A stretch of DNA of 28,731 nt from the NCBI GenBank assembly GCA_030040865.1, contig JASHSX010000074.1, positions 1-28,731 on the forward strand, written 5' to 3'. The notes under the pieces are model-generated. The model did not search any database. It saw only the letters and a list, made by a program, of their open reading frames with translations, and was not told the DNA's origin. The position numbers were made by a program, and so were the translations under genes. Shown in pieces: positions 1 to 6,755 of the stretch (positions are counted from its first letter, which is position 1; every line of letters begins with the position of its first letter). This DNA is from Thermoplasmata archaeon (GTDB taxonomy: Archaea; Thermoplasmatota; Thermoplasmata; Lutacidiplasmatales; UBA184).

Positions 1-2
1 AC

Positions 3-338
3 AAGGCCGGCCGGCGATTCCACCTCTCGGATCGGAAGGTCCGCGAGAGCGTCCTCCCGTTCCTCGAGGGGCTGACCGGGGCGGCGCGGCGGACGAAGCC
101 CGACAGCCCGATCTCCCGGGCGGCGCGGGCGCTGGTCCGCGAGCTCGGGCTCACGCCCGAGGAAGTCGGCTACCTGCTCGATGCCGAGGTCGACTCCGCG
201 ATCGTGCGGGCGCTCCTGCCGTCCGAGGAGGATGCTCCGGATCCCCCCGCGGTCCCTCGGACGGACGGAGACGGAGGCCCGGGGGTACCGGACCGGCGGC
301 CCGCCCAGCGCTCTCTCGGCGACTTCGGATCCGACTGA
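3..338 (+). CDS. rfcL: C-terminal end of a probable replication factor C large subunit (partial)
   Basis: The reading frame is open from the left edge to a TGA at 336-338, giving about 111 residues of a protein whose start lies outside the window. The visible part has a helical segment with the pattern FHLSDRKVRESVLPFLEGL, then RALVRELGLTPEEVGYLL, followed by an acidic and proline-rich linker. Archaeal clamp-loader large subunits end in a similar helical collar segment. The last residues, AQRSLGDFGSD, fit a PCNA-interacting (PIP) motif: Gln, then a hydrophobic residue three positions on, then Phe. This is also typical of RfcL C-termini. The RfcL call rests on this combination. Another PCNA-binding replication or repair protein is possible because the AAA+ domain is not visible. 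Confidence 0.6.
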   Translation, partial: KAGRRFHLSDRKVRESVLPFLEGLTGAARRTKPDSPISRAARALVRELGLTPEEVGYLLDAEVDSAIVRALLPSEEDAPDPPAVPRTDGDGGPGVPDRRPAQRSLGDFGSD

Positions 339-354
339 CGGGCGGGCTCCCGGT

Positions 355-792
355 CTACTCGAGCTTCGCCTGCACGCGGATCTCGACGTTCCCCTTGAGA
401 GCGCCCGAGATCGGGCAGCCCGCGCCGGCCGCCTTCGCGGCCGCCTCGAAATCGGCGGCCGAGATGCCCGGTACCTGACCGGTGACCTGGATCTCCATCG
501 TGGTCACCTTCCACCCGTCGCCGACCTTGTCGAACGTGGCGGTCGCCGAAACGGCGAGCCGCTTCGCCGGGTGCTGAGACTTCGCGAGACCGTTCGAGAA
601 CGCCATCGAGAAACACGCCGCGTGGGCGGCGGCGAGCAGTTCTTCGGGGCTCGTCTTGCCCCCGGAGGCCTCGGTCCGCGCGGACCACGAGATCGGGAGC
701 TCGGAGATCGCGCCGCTCGTTCCCTTCACCGTGCCGTGCCCGTGGAGGAGGTCGCCCTCCCAGACCGCCTGAGCCGTCCGTTGCGCTGCCAT
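355..792 (-). CDS. osmC: OsmC-family organic hydroperoxide reductase
   Basis: This is a 145-residue protein, close to the usual 140-145 residues. OsmC proteins are cytosolic thiol peroxidases that reduce organic hydroperoxides with a pair of cysteines. Both are present: Cys60 in the HAACFSMAFS motif and Cys126 in AGAGCPISGAL, at nearly the same positions as in E. coli OsmC (59 and 125). The N-terminal AVWEGDLLHGHGTV strand and the TSPEELLAAAH helix are also typical of the OsmC rather than the Ohr branch. The ATG at 792 lies 26 nt from a GTTAAATC box, so the mRNA is probably leaderless. The gene converges on the rfcL-like gene with 16 nt between stop codons and stands alone. Confidence 0.93.
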   Translation of the reverse strand: MAAQRTAQAVWEGDLLHGHGTVKGTSGAISELPISWSARTEASGGKTSPEELLAAAHAACFSMAFSNGLAKSQHPAKRLAVSATATFDKVGDGWKVTTMEIQVTGQVPGISAADFEAAAKAAGAGCPISGALKGNVEIRVQAKLE

Positions 793-814
793 CGGTTGCG
801 CGAGGGGTCGGGCC

Positions 815-822
815 GATTTAAC
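815..822 (-). promoter_or_regulatory. TATA box of osmC
   Basis: On the minus strand the box reads GTTAAATC. Its centre is 26 nt upstream of the osmC ATG, the spacing expected between an archaeal TATA box and the start of a leaderless transcript. It is an AT patch in otherwise GC-rich DNA. Confidence 0.55.
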
Positions 823-878
823 GTGATGCCGGCGGGACCGACGACCAACGATTTGTTCCGGCCCGGGGTCCCCCCCGC

Positions 879-1292
879 GTGTCGGTCGCGCTCCGGGACC
901 TCCCGCGGTTCCTCGTGCTCGAGCCCACCTCGACCGTACGGATCGATATGCGGGTGGACGCGCCCTCGTGCGAGATCGAGGTACGTCTCGACAACCCCCG
1001 TCCCGGCCGGTCGTTCGTGCTGCTCATCGGACACCCCGGCGGCCCGTACGTCCAGCGCGTCCGGCTGGCCGGACGGGCGAAGATCCACTTCGCACCGGAG
1101 TCCCCCGGGGAGTACCGGCTCCTCCTGGCCAATCCGGACCGGGAACCCGTCGTGCTCCGCCTGAAGGGCAAGAACCTGGCGCCCGAGACCGTCCGACCGG
1201 TGCTCCGACCCCCGAAACGTCGAGCGTCGCCCCGTTCCCCCCGCGGCCGACGGCCCCGATCCGCTCCGGGCACGGGCCGACGAGGTGGGTGA
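879..1292 (+). CDS. Small protein of unknown function with a basic C-terminal tail
   Basis: I do not recognise this 137-residue protein. Residues 10-105 alternate hydrophobic and polar residues in a way that suggests a beta-sandwich (FLVLEPTSTVRIDMRVD, SFVLLIGHPGG, YRLLLANPDREPVVLRL). No signal peptide or membrane segment is visible. The last 30 residues are rich in Arg, Pro and Ser and look disordered. The GTG start at 879 is the first start in frame and has only a weak AT-richer patch (gatttgttc) about 26 nt upstream. The stop is 9 nt before the methyltransferase start, so the two genes are probably cotranscribed. Its good third-position GC and its fit between two supported genes are the main reasons to accept it. 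Confidence 0.55.
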   Translation: MSVALRDLPRFLVLEPTSTVRIDMRVDAPSCEIEVRLDNPRPGRSFVLLIGHPGGPYVQRVRLAGRAKIHFAPESPGEYRLLLANPDREPVVLRLKGKNLAPETVRPVLRPPKRRASPRSPRGRRPRSAPGTGRRGG

Positions 1293-1301
1293 GCCGCGAT
1301 C

Positions 1302-2099
1302 GTGCCCCGGACCCGATCGCCCGCCCCGGTGACCCGCCGACGTTTGTCGGTCTCCCGGGCCCGGTCGTGGCGCCAACGCTGGGAGCTCCAGCAGTCGCGC
1401 CTGGTCCCGAGTCGCGAGGTGCGGTTCGACTGGATCTTGGCCACGCTCGAGACGGCGGTCGGTCGCCGCTGCCGTGCCCTCGACCTGGGCTGCGGGACCG
1501 GCGCGCTCGCGGAACGGATCCTCCGGCGATTCCCGGCCGCCCGGGTCGTCGCGATCGATCACGACCCGGTGCTGCTGGCCGTTGGCGAGCGTGGGCTCGG
1601 CGACGTGGGGGGCCGGCTCACGTGGCTGGACGCCGACCTGCGGTCCCCGACCTGGACCCGCGGCCTGCCTACGGGGCGGTTCGACGCGGCGGTGTCCAGC
1701 ACGGCCCTTCACTGGCTCACGCCCGGCGAGGTCGGGGCGCTCTACCGGTCGCTGGCGCGCCGGCTCCGCCCCGGAGGGATCTTCCTCGATGCGGACTTCC
1801 TCGAGTTCGACGCCGCCTCCCGCCGGCTCCGTCGGATCGCCTCCCGACTCGGTCGCGCGCGTCGGAGGGCGAGGCCAGCGGTCGGCGAGAGCTGGGATGC
1901 GTTCTGGGCGGCGATCCTGCGCGACCCCGAGCTCACCGAAGAGGTCGCACTCCACCGCGATCGGTATCCGCACGCGCATTCGGGCACTCCGACGCCCGAT
2001 CTCGAGGGCCATCGCCGGCTCCTCCGACGGGCCGGCTTCTGGGAGACCGAGCTTTTCTGGTCCGAGGGACGCAGCCGGATCCTCGCCGCGGTCCGGTAG
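1302..2099 (+). CDS. Class I SAM-dependent methyltransferase
   Basis: A 265-residue protein with a Rossmann methyltransferase core at residues 57-165. Motif I is LDLGCGTG (60-67), which binds S-adenosylmethionine. The acidic residue after strand 2 is in VVAIDHDP (Asp86), and the later motif FDAAVSSTALHWL (127-139) resembles the post-II region of ubiquinone/trans-aconitate-type small-molecule methyltransferases. LRPGGIFL (155-162) is the usual motif before strand 5. The first 35 residues are basic. The substrate cannot be told: proteins of this type act on small molecules, and the ALHWL signature also occurs in trans-aconitate methyltransferases. The GTG start at 1302 follows the preceding stop by 9 nt. 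An ATG start is not available near the conserved region. Confidence 0.8.
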   Translation: MPRTRSPAPVTRRRLSVSRARSWRQRWELQQSRLVPSREVRFDWILATLETAVGRRCRALDLGCGTGALAERILRRFPAARVVAIDHDPVLLAVGERGLGDVGGRLTWLDADLRSPTWTRGLPTGRFDAAVSSTALHWLTPGEVGALYRSLARRLRPGGIFLDADFLEFDAASRRLRRIASRLGRARRRARPAVGESWDAFWAAILRDPELTEEVALHRDRYPHAHSGTPTPDLEGHRRLLRRAGFWETELFWSEGRSRILAAVR

Positions 2100-2127
2100 C
2101 GCCGGGGCCGGTCGGCCCGTGCCCCGA

Positions 2128-2141
2128 AGGCTTCTAAGCCT
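2128..2141. repeat. Inverted repeat overlapping the marC promoter region
   Basis: AGGCTT and AAGCCT face each other with a 2-nt centre, 28 nt upstream of the marC ATG and 29 nt after the methyltransferase stop. The centre TTCTAAGC is also the only TATA-like sequence for marC. It could therefore be a promoter with an overlapping operator. A terminator is less likely because a 2-nt loop cannot close a hairpin. Confidence 0.35.
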
Positions 2142-2162
2142 CTCACTCTCCCGACCTCGACG

Positions 2163-2795
2163 ATGACCGACCTCGCGCTGTACGCGGCGATCATCGTGAC
2201 CGTCTTCGCGATCGTCGACCCGATCGGCACCCTCCCGTTCTTCGTCACGCTGACCGAGGGGTTCGAGCCGTCCGATCGGAAGGTGATCCTGAACCGCGCC
2301 GTCCTCGTGCTGGGCGGACTCCTGACGCTGTTCGCGCTCGTCGGCCGGTTCCTCTTCCAGGCGTTCGGGTTCACCCTGGCCGCGTTCGAGATCGCCGGCG
2401 GGATCCTCCTGTTCATGGTCGCCTTCGACATGCTCCAAGGTCGGATCGGCGGAACGCGGCTCACCGCCGCGGACCACGAGGACGCGATCCAGCGCCGGGA
2501 CGAGATCGCGGTCGTTCCGCTCGGGATCCCCCTGCTGGCGGGGCCCGGCGCGATCTCGACGGTGATGATCTACGAAGGGACCTCGGGCTCGGACCCGTTC
2601 ATCATCGTCGCCACGTTCGTCGCGATCGGCGTCACGACCGGGCTCACGTACTTCATCCTCCGCTTCGGGCAGGGGATCCTCCGGCGGATGGGCCGGGTCG
2701 GCGTGATGGCGATGACCCGAGTGCTGGGACTTCTGTTGGCGGCGGTCGGAGTTCAGTTCGTGATCAACGGCGTGCTCGCGACGTTCCACGGGTAG
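2163..2795 (+). CDS. MarC-family integral membrane protein (SnatA-like)
   Basis: This 210-residue protein has six hydrophobic segments (about 7-29, 45-65, 70-92, 117-138, 145-166 and 187-206), the topology of the MarC/UPF0056 family. The family signature is clear: FAIVDPIGTLPFFV near the N-terminus and its internal-repeat counterpart PLGIPLLAGPGAISTVMI at 119-136. A member from a Thermococcus (SnatA) transports small neutral amino acids. For most others, including E. coli MarC, the substrate is not settled. The ATG at 2163 lies about 28 nt from a weak TATA-like box. The last 32 nt overlap the end of the convergent DUF1684 gene. Confidence 0.88.
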   Translation: MTDLALYAAIIVTVFAIVDPIGTLPFFVTLTEGFEPSDRKVILNRAVLVLGGLLTLFALVGRFLFQAFGFTLAAFEIAGGILLFMVAFDMLQGRIGGTRLTAADHEDAIQRRDEIAVVPLGIPLLAGPGAISTVMIYEGTSGSDPFIIVATFVAIGVTTGLTYFILRFGQGILRRMGRVGVMAMTRVLGLLLAAVGVQFVINGVLATFHG

Positions 2796-3450
2796 GCCGT
2801 CGCGCGCCGGTGCCGGAGCGGGGCCGCGCGCGTCGCGGCCCGCCGACCGTGCGCCCGATCGCCTTGCTCTCCCGCTCGAGGACCGCGCTCGAGAGCGACC
2901 TCGGGTTCCGTTCCTCGGCCCACGCCCGCTCGCCCGCGCGGATCGGGATCGGCAGGTCGTTCTCGGCCGGAGGGAATCCGCACTCGAAGTCGTCGGTGTA
3001 CGCGCAGTAGGGGTTGAACGCCCGATTGAAGTCGAGCTCGTAGTCGTCGGCCTCGTTGAGCTCGAGGGTCACGTACCGGCCGGGACCGTAGCTCTCCCGC
3101 CCGCTCGTGCGGTCCCGGAACGGGACGAACACGTTCGTACCGACGCCCTCGCCGGCGTGGTAGAGCCGGAGCGCGAGACTCTTCCCGTCGGCCCGGAAGT
3201 TGAGATCGCCCAGGTAGCGCATGACGGCCTGACCGTCCCGGTTCGTTCGCAGGTACGCCTCCTGCGGAACGGGGATGCGTGACAGCTTCGCGCGCACGCG
3301 CAGGGCCGGGTTCGGGGGGAAGTACCTGAGGGGGTGGAACGGGACGCGGCCGGCGACGAACGGGCTCTCGGGGTGGCGGGCCATGAACTCGTCCTTGGCG
3401 AGGCGCTCGGCCTCGAGCTCGCGGGCCCAGCCGCCTGTCGGTACCGGCAT
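2764..3450 (-). CDS. DUF1684 family protein
   Basis: This 228-residue protein matches the DUF1684 family, whose biochemical role is unknown. The diagnostic stretch is LDFNRAFNPYCAYTDDFECG (139-158) followed by FPPAENDLPIPIRAGE (159-174). It also has the usual N-terminal part, in which a charged helix (10-25) leads to a loop FHPLRYFPPNPALRV (38-52) and a beta-rich barrel. Family members often sit in one-gene units or with oxidoreductases. There is no signal peptide. The last 45 residues are basic and low-complexity and run into the marC gene on the other strand, so the C-terminus may be lineage-specific. The ATG at 3450 is 27 nt from a GGGTTAAGG box that overlaps the end of the upstream acetyltransferase gene. 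Confidence 0.85.
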   Translation of the reverse strand: MPVPTGGWARELEAERLAKDEFMARHPESPFVAGRVPFHPLRYFPPNPALRVRAKLSRIPVPQEAYLRTNRDGQAVMRYLGDLNFRADGKSLALRLYHAGEGVGTNVFVPFRDRTSGRESYGPGRYVTLELNEADDYELDFNRAFNPYCAYTDDFECGFPPAENDLPIPIRAGERAWAEERNPRSLSSAVLERESKAIGRTVGGPRRARPRSGTGARRPTRGTSRARR

Positions 3451-3472
3451 CGTCGGGTCGAGGTACCTCCCG

Positions 3473-3481
3473 CCTTAACCC
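3473..3481 (-). promoter_or_regulatory. TATA box of the DUF1684 gene
   Basis: The minus strand reads GGGTTAAGG, centred 27 nt upstream of the ATG at 3450. It covers the stop codon of the upstream GNAT gene, so the DUF1684 gene probably has its own promoter even though it follows in the same direction. Confidence 0.45.
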
Positions 3482-4038
3482 TTCGGGGACGGTGCGCGGA
3501 GGTCGAGGATCATGAGTTCGGCGTCGTAGTACTTCCCGGCCCGTCGGGCGTGGGCCGGGAGGTGTCCGTACGGAACGAAGCCGAACTTCCGGTAGAGCGC
3601 GATCCCGCGCGCGTTCTCGGAGAAGACCGACAGCCGGACGAGCTCGAACGTTCCCCGGCAGGCCTCCAGCACCGAGGCGAATAACGTCGACCCGATCCCC
3701 CGGCCGCGATGCTCCGGGTGGATGAGGATGCCGAGCTCGCCGACGTGGCCGTTCTCGGCGTCGCGGTCCGGGCCGACCCGATGGACGCTGACGAGCCCGA
3801 CCGCGCGTCCGTCGACCTCGGCGACCCGGCAGACCGCGTTGCCCGCCAGGACGGCCCGGTAGAGTCCGGAGAACCAGGTCACCTCGTCCGGAACGGACGG
3901 GACGGTCCCGAGCAGGTGGAGCCAGATCGGTTCACCGCGGTCGCGTTCCCGGTAGGCGAGCCGATAGTTCTCGCCGAGCTCCGAGCAGTCCCGCCACTCG
4001 AGCGGGCGGACCTTCACCGCCCCGGCCGGCTCGGTCAC
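3475..4038 (-). CDS. GNAT-family N-acetyltransferase
   Basis: A 187-residue protein with a GNAT fold at residues 8-180, which would move an acetyl group from acetyl-CoA to an amine. Motif A is ELGILIHPEHRGRGIGSTLF (101-120). The R-G-R-G-I-G part is the pyrophosphate-binding loop for acetyl-CoA. Motif B follows as FSENARGIALYRKFGFVPYG, with Asn142 and Tyr149 at the usual places. It resembles RimI/phosphinothricin acetyltransferase-like enzymes, but the acceptor cannot be inferred. The GTG at 4038 is chosen because it is 21 nt after the MIP18-family stop and puts the first strand (VKVRPLEWRD) at the right distance. It is probably cotranscribed with the MIP18-family gene. Confidence 0.88.
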   Translation of the reverse strand: MTEPAGAVKVRPLEWRDCSELGENYRLAYRERDRGEPIWLHLLGTVPSVPDEVTWFSGLYRAVLAGNAVCRVAEVDGRAVGLVSVHRVGPDRDAENGHVGELGILIHPEHRGRGIGSTLFASVLEACRGTFELVRLSVFSENARGIALYRKFGFVPYGHLPAHARRAGKYYDAELMILDLRAPSPKG

Positions 4039-4059
4039 GGCGTCGCCGGTGCCGTCCGT

Positions 4060-4425
4060 CTACGCGTAGCCGAATTGGTGCTTCGCGAAGTCGCTCATCC
4101 GATCCGGCGTCCACGGAGGATCCCAGATCATCTCGACGACGGCCCCGTGCACGTTGGGGACCTTCTCGATCGCGGCCTTGATCTCTTCGGCGAGGATCCC
4201 GGCGACCGGGCACCCCGGAGCCGTCAGTGTCATCTTGAGCTTCACGGCGTCCCCGGTCCACTCGAAGCCGTAGATGAGACCCAGGTCCACGATGTTCATC
4301 GGGATCTCGGGGTCGTAGATCTGCTTCAGGTTCTCGGTGATCAAGCGCTCCCGTTCCGCGTACGGGCCCGCGCTCGCTTCGGCCGGGAGCGCCGGCGGCG
4401 CAGCGGGCGAGATCGGTTCCGCCAT
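4060..4425 (-). CDS. MIP18/DUF59-family Fe-S assembly protein (SufT/PaaD-like)
   Basis: This 121-residue protein has a 25-residue Ala/Pro-rich leader and then a complete DUF59 domain. The motifs DPEIPMNIVDLGLIYG (38-53) and LTAPGCPVAG (67-76, with Cys72) are diagnostic, as is WDPPWTPDRMS near the end. Relatives (bacterial SufT, yeast Cia2/human MIP18) help deliver Fe-S clusters to target proteins, and others such as PaaD serve specific oxygenases. Given the complete SUF island 17 kb away, an Fe-S carrier or maturation role is likely here. The ATG at 4425 is preferred over an in-frame start 78 nt upstream because a GTTATACG box lies 27 nt before it and would fall inside the longer reading frame. 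Confidence 0.87.
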   Translation of the reverse strand: MAEPISPAAPPALPAEASAGPYAERERLITENLKQIYDPEIPMNIVDLGLIYGFEWTGDAVKLKMTLTAPGCPVAGILAEEIKAAIEKVPNVHGAVVEMIWDPPWTPDRMSDFAKHQFGYA

Positions 4426-4447
4426 CGACCCGACGAGCGTCCCGAAC

Positions 4448-4455
4448 CGTATAAC
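4448..4455 (-). promoter_or_regulatory. TATA box of the MIP18-family gene
   Basis: On the minus strand the box reads GTTATACG, centred about 27 nt upstream of the ATG at 4425, so the transcript is probably leaderless. Its position decides the start codon of this gene. Confidence 0.5.
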
Positions 4456-4502
4456 GGTCGCGCCGATTGCGATAACCCGGACGAAACCCGGGGCCGAGAC
4501 CA

Positions 4503-4508
4503 CTTAAG
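4503..4508 (+). promoter_or_regulatory. TATA-like box of mptA
   Basis: CTTAAG with flanking A/G (acttaagg), centred 26 nt upstream of the ATG at 4531. It lies in the short divergent region shared with the MIP18-family gene and supports a leaderless start for mptA. Confidence 0.4.
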
Positions 4509-4530
4509 GCGCGCCCTCGTGGCGCTCCCG

Positions 4531-5439
4531 ATGCGGGACGTCCACGCCATGAGCCCGAGCCGCGAGGGTCTCACGCTCCGCTCGGTCGGGGTGTCCGGGA
4601 TCCGCAAGCCGCTATCGGTGAAGCGGCCGGAACGGGTGAACACGCTCGCGGTCACGTTCGATGTCGCCGTGGACCTGCCGTCGGAACGCAAGGGGTCGGA
4701 CCTGTCGCGGAACGCGGAGATCCTGGCGGAGATCGTCGACGAAACGGTCACGCAACCGACGGAGAGCCTCGAGTCGACCTGTTCGGCGATCGCGCGGGCC
4801 CTCCTCGTCCGGCACACGTACGCGACCGAGTCCACGGTCCATGCGGCCGCCGAGTACTTCCTTCGGACCGGGGTCTCCGCGGAGCGGCGGAGCTTCGAGG
4901 ACTACACCCTGCTGGCCGAGGCCCGAGCGGTCCGGAGTGCGGCGGGGCCGATCGACGTGCGGCGGGCGGTCGGGGCGCAGGCGGTCGGCATGACGGCCTG
5001 CCCGTGCGCGATGGAGACCTGCCGGGAACTGCTCGTGGCCGAGTATCCTCTCCTCGCCGATCCCTCGCTGGCGACCCTCCCCATGATCTCCCACAACCAG
5101 CGCAACCGTACCGAGCTCCTCTTCGAGGTCGACGACGGGCCCGGGATCGAGGTCGACGACGTGATCGACGCGATCGAGCACGCCCAGTCGAGCCCGACGT
5201 ACGCGATTCTGAAGCGCGGCGACGAAGGTCGGGTCGTCCTCGACGCGCACCGACACCCCAAGTTCGTTGAGGACGTCCTGCGCGATCTCCTGGCCAGCGT
5301 GCCGGGCCGGTTCCCCACCCTGCCGGACCGGGTGGTCGTCCGGGCCCGTACGGTGAGCGAGGAGTCGATCCACAAGTACAACGTCGAGGCCGCGCATTCG
5401 GTCACCCTCGGCGAACTCCGCCGCGGCGCGGCCGTCTAG
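4531..5439 (+). CDS. mptA: GTP cyclohydrolase MptA (archaeal GTP cyclohydrolase IV)
   Basis: MptA opens the purine ring of GTP and yields 7,8-dihydroneopterin 2',3'-cyclic phosphate, the first step of archaeal pterin (methanopterin or folate-type) synthesis. The 302-residue length is normal. The N-terminal VGVSGIRKPLSVKRP (19-33) and the VDLPSERKGSDLSRN stretch (48-61) are typical of the MptA/FolE2 T-fold family. The active-site loop TACPCAMETC (155-164), the HNQRNR motif (188-193) and ESIHKYNVEA near the C-terminus carry the cysteine, histidine and glutamate residues used for metal and substrate binding. The frame is open 800 nt further upstream, but that part is antisense to two supported genes. 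The ATG at 4531 fits the TATA-like box; GTG 4519 and ATG 4549 are alternatives. The ABC permease follows after 17 nt. Confidence 0.92.
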   Translation: MRDVHAMSPSREGLTLRSVGVSGIRKPLSVKRPERVNTLAVTFDVAVDLPSERKGSDLSRNAEILAEIVDETVTQPTESLESTCSAIARALLVRHTYATESTVHAAAEYFLRTGVSAERRSFEDYTLLAEARAVRSAAGPIDVRRAVGAQAVGMTACPCAMETCRELLVAEYPLLADPSLATLPMISHNQRNRTELLFEVDDGPGIEVDDVIDAIEHAQSSPTYAILKRGDEGRVVLDAHRHPKFVEDVLRDLLASVPGRFPTLPDRVVVRARTVSEESIHKYNVEAAHSVTLGELRRGAAV

Positions 5440-5456
5440 GGCCGCGGGGAGGGTCC

Positions 5457-6755
5457 GTGCGGTACGCGCTCGACGCCGTCCGCCGCCGGCCGGGCCGCTC
5501 GGCGCTGACATCGCTCGGCATCGGTCTCTCCGTCGGGCTGGTCGTGGTGCTGCTCGCGATCAGCGCCGGGATCCAGACGAGCGCCACGACCCTAGCGACC
5601 GAGAGCGGCGTCGACCTTCTGGCGACGAGCGCGAACGAGTCGTCGATCCTCACCGGCGCGCTCCCGCCGATCTCCGATGCCCACGGGCTCGCCCGGGCGA
5701 TCCCCGCGAACGACTCGGACGTCGTCGTCGCGAGCCCGTGGCTGATCGGCGACCTCGTCTTCGGCAACGCCTCGCTCTACGCGCGGTCGAACGCCAGCGA
5801 CGTTCCGGGATCGTGGAAGACGACCGGGGCCGGCACCGTGGGATGGCTCCCCGGCGACAACACGGGCATCGAGGTGCCCACGCTGTACAACGGGACCGGC
5901 TTCACCGCCCCGGGCGACCCCCACTACGCCAACGGGAGCTATTCGGGACCGGCGACCCACGAGATCGTCCTCGACCAGGGGCTCGCCGAGGTCCTGGGCG
6001 TCGGGATCGGGGGCCAGGTCTGGGCCAGCGCCTCGACGCCGCCGAGCGCGGCGGCCCTGCCCGGATGGTACCACAACGCCACGCCGTTCCGGGTCGTCGG
6101 GATCTCCGGCCCGTTCTGGCTCGTACCGTCGGCGCTCCTCGGTTTCGTCTACCTGTCCGAAATGCAGTCGCTGATCGGCGGGGCTAGCCGCTCGACCGAC
6201 TACGCCTCGCTGCTGCTGATCCACCTCAACGACCCGTCGACCGCTGCTACCGACCAGCTCCGCATCGAGGCACGGTTCCCGCAGCTCACGGTCCTCACGC
6301 TCTCCGATATCCTGGGTTCGATCCAGCACGTGGTCAGCCTCTACCAGACGTTCGGGTCGCTGATCGGGATCATCGGGCTCGTGGTCGCGGTCCTCTTCGC
6401 GACGACGGTCCTCCAGATGTCGGTCGACGACCGGAGCCGGGAGCTCGCCCTCCTGCGGGCGATCGGCTACTCCCGGGCGCGGGTCGCCGGCTTCGTGGTC
6501 GAGGAGTCGATGCTGCTCGCCGGGATCGGTCTCGCGGTCGGGCTCGCCATCGCCTACGTCGGCACGTACCTCCTCAACCTCGTGCTGCTGGGACTGGTCC
6601 CCGGCCTCCCCACCTCCTTCTCGTTCGTCTCGTTCGACGCCGCCGTGATCGCCGCCGGGGTCGCGCTGGTGGTCGTCGTGGGACTCGTGGCCGCGATCGC
6701 GCCCGCGGCCCGGGCGATGCAACTCCCCGTCGCGGAGGAGCTTCGCGCTCCGTGA
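5457..6755 (+). CDS. FtsX/MacB-type ABC transporter permease, first copy
   Basis: A 432-residue membrane protein with the layout of type VII (MacB/FtsX-like) ABC permeases: one N-terminal membrane helix (about 18-38), a large extracytoplasmic domain (about 45-290), and three C-terminal helices (about 298-320, 345-372 and 393-425). The segment DDRSRELALLRAIGYSRARV between the second and third helices is the family's coupling helix that meets the ATPase. The outer domain is rich in N-x-S/T sequons, as expected for a glycosylated archaeal surface domain. The GTG at 5457 starts 17 nt after mptA. The 3' end overlaps the second permease by 4 nt (GTGA). The transporter may be a mechanotransmitting or exporting complex, substrate unknown. 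Confidence 0.88.
   Translation: MRYALDAVRRRPGRSALTSLGIGLSVGLVVVLLAISAGIQTSATTLATESGVDLLATSANESSILTGALPPISDAHGLARAIPANDSDVVVASPWLIGDLVFGNASLYARSNASDVPGSWKTTGAGTVGWLPGDNTGIEVPTLYNGTGFTAPGDPHYANGSYSGPATHEIVLDQGLAEVLGVGIGGQVWASASTPPSAAALPGWYHNATPFRVVGISGPFWLVPSALLGFVYLSEMQSLIGGASRSTDYASLLLIHLNDPSTAATDQLRIEARFPQLTVLTLSDILGSIQHVVSLYQTFGSLIGIIGLVVAVLFATTVLQMSVDDRSRELALLRAIGYSRARVAGFVVEESMLLAGIGLAVGLAIAYVGTYLLNLVLLGLVPGLPTSFSFVSFDAAVIAAGVALVVVVGLVAAIAPAARAMQLPVAEELRAP

Noticed and set aside
726..2789. Long minus-strand open frame of 687 codons
   Set aside because: It is antisense to the methyltransferase and marC, both with clear family motifs, and its translation is only Arg/Glu/Asp/Pro-rich. This is a GC-rich shadow.
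3709..4530. Upstream extension of the mptA frame
   Set aside because: This part lies antisense to the GNAT and MIP18-family genes and has no family sequence. MptA homologues start near 4531.
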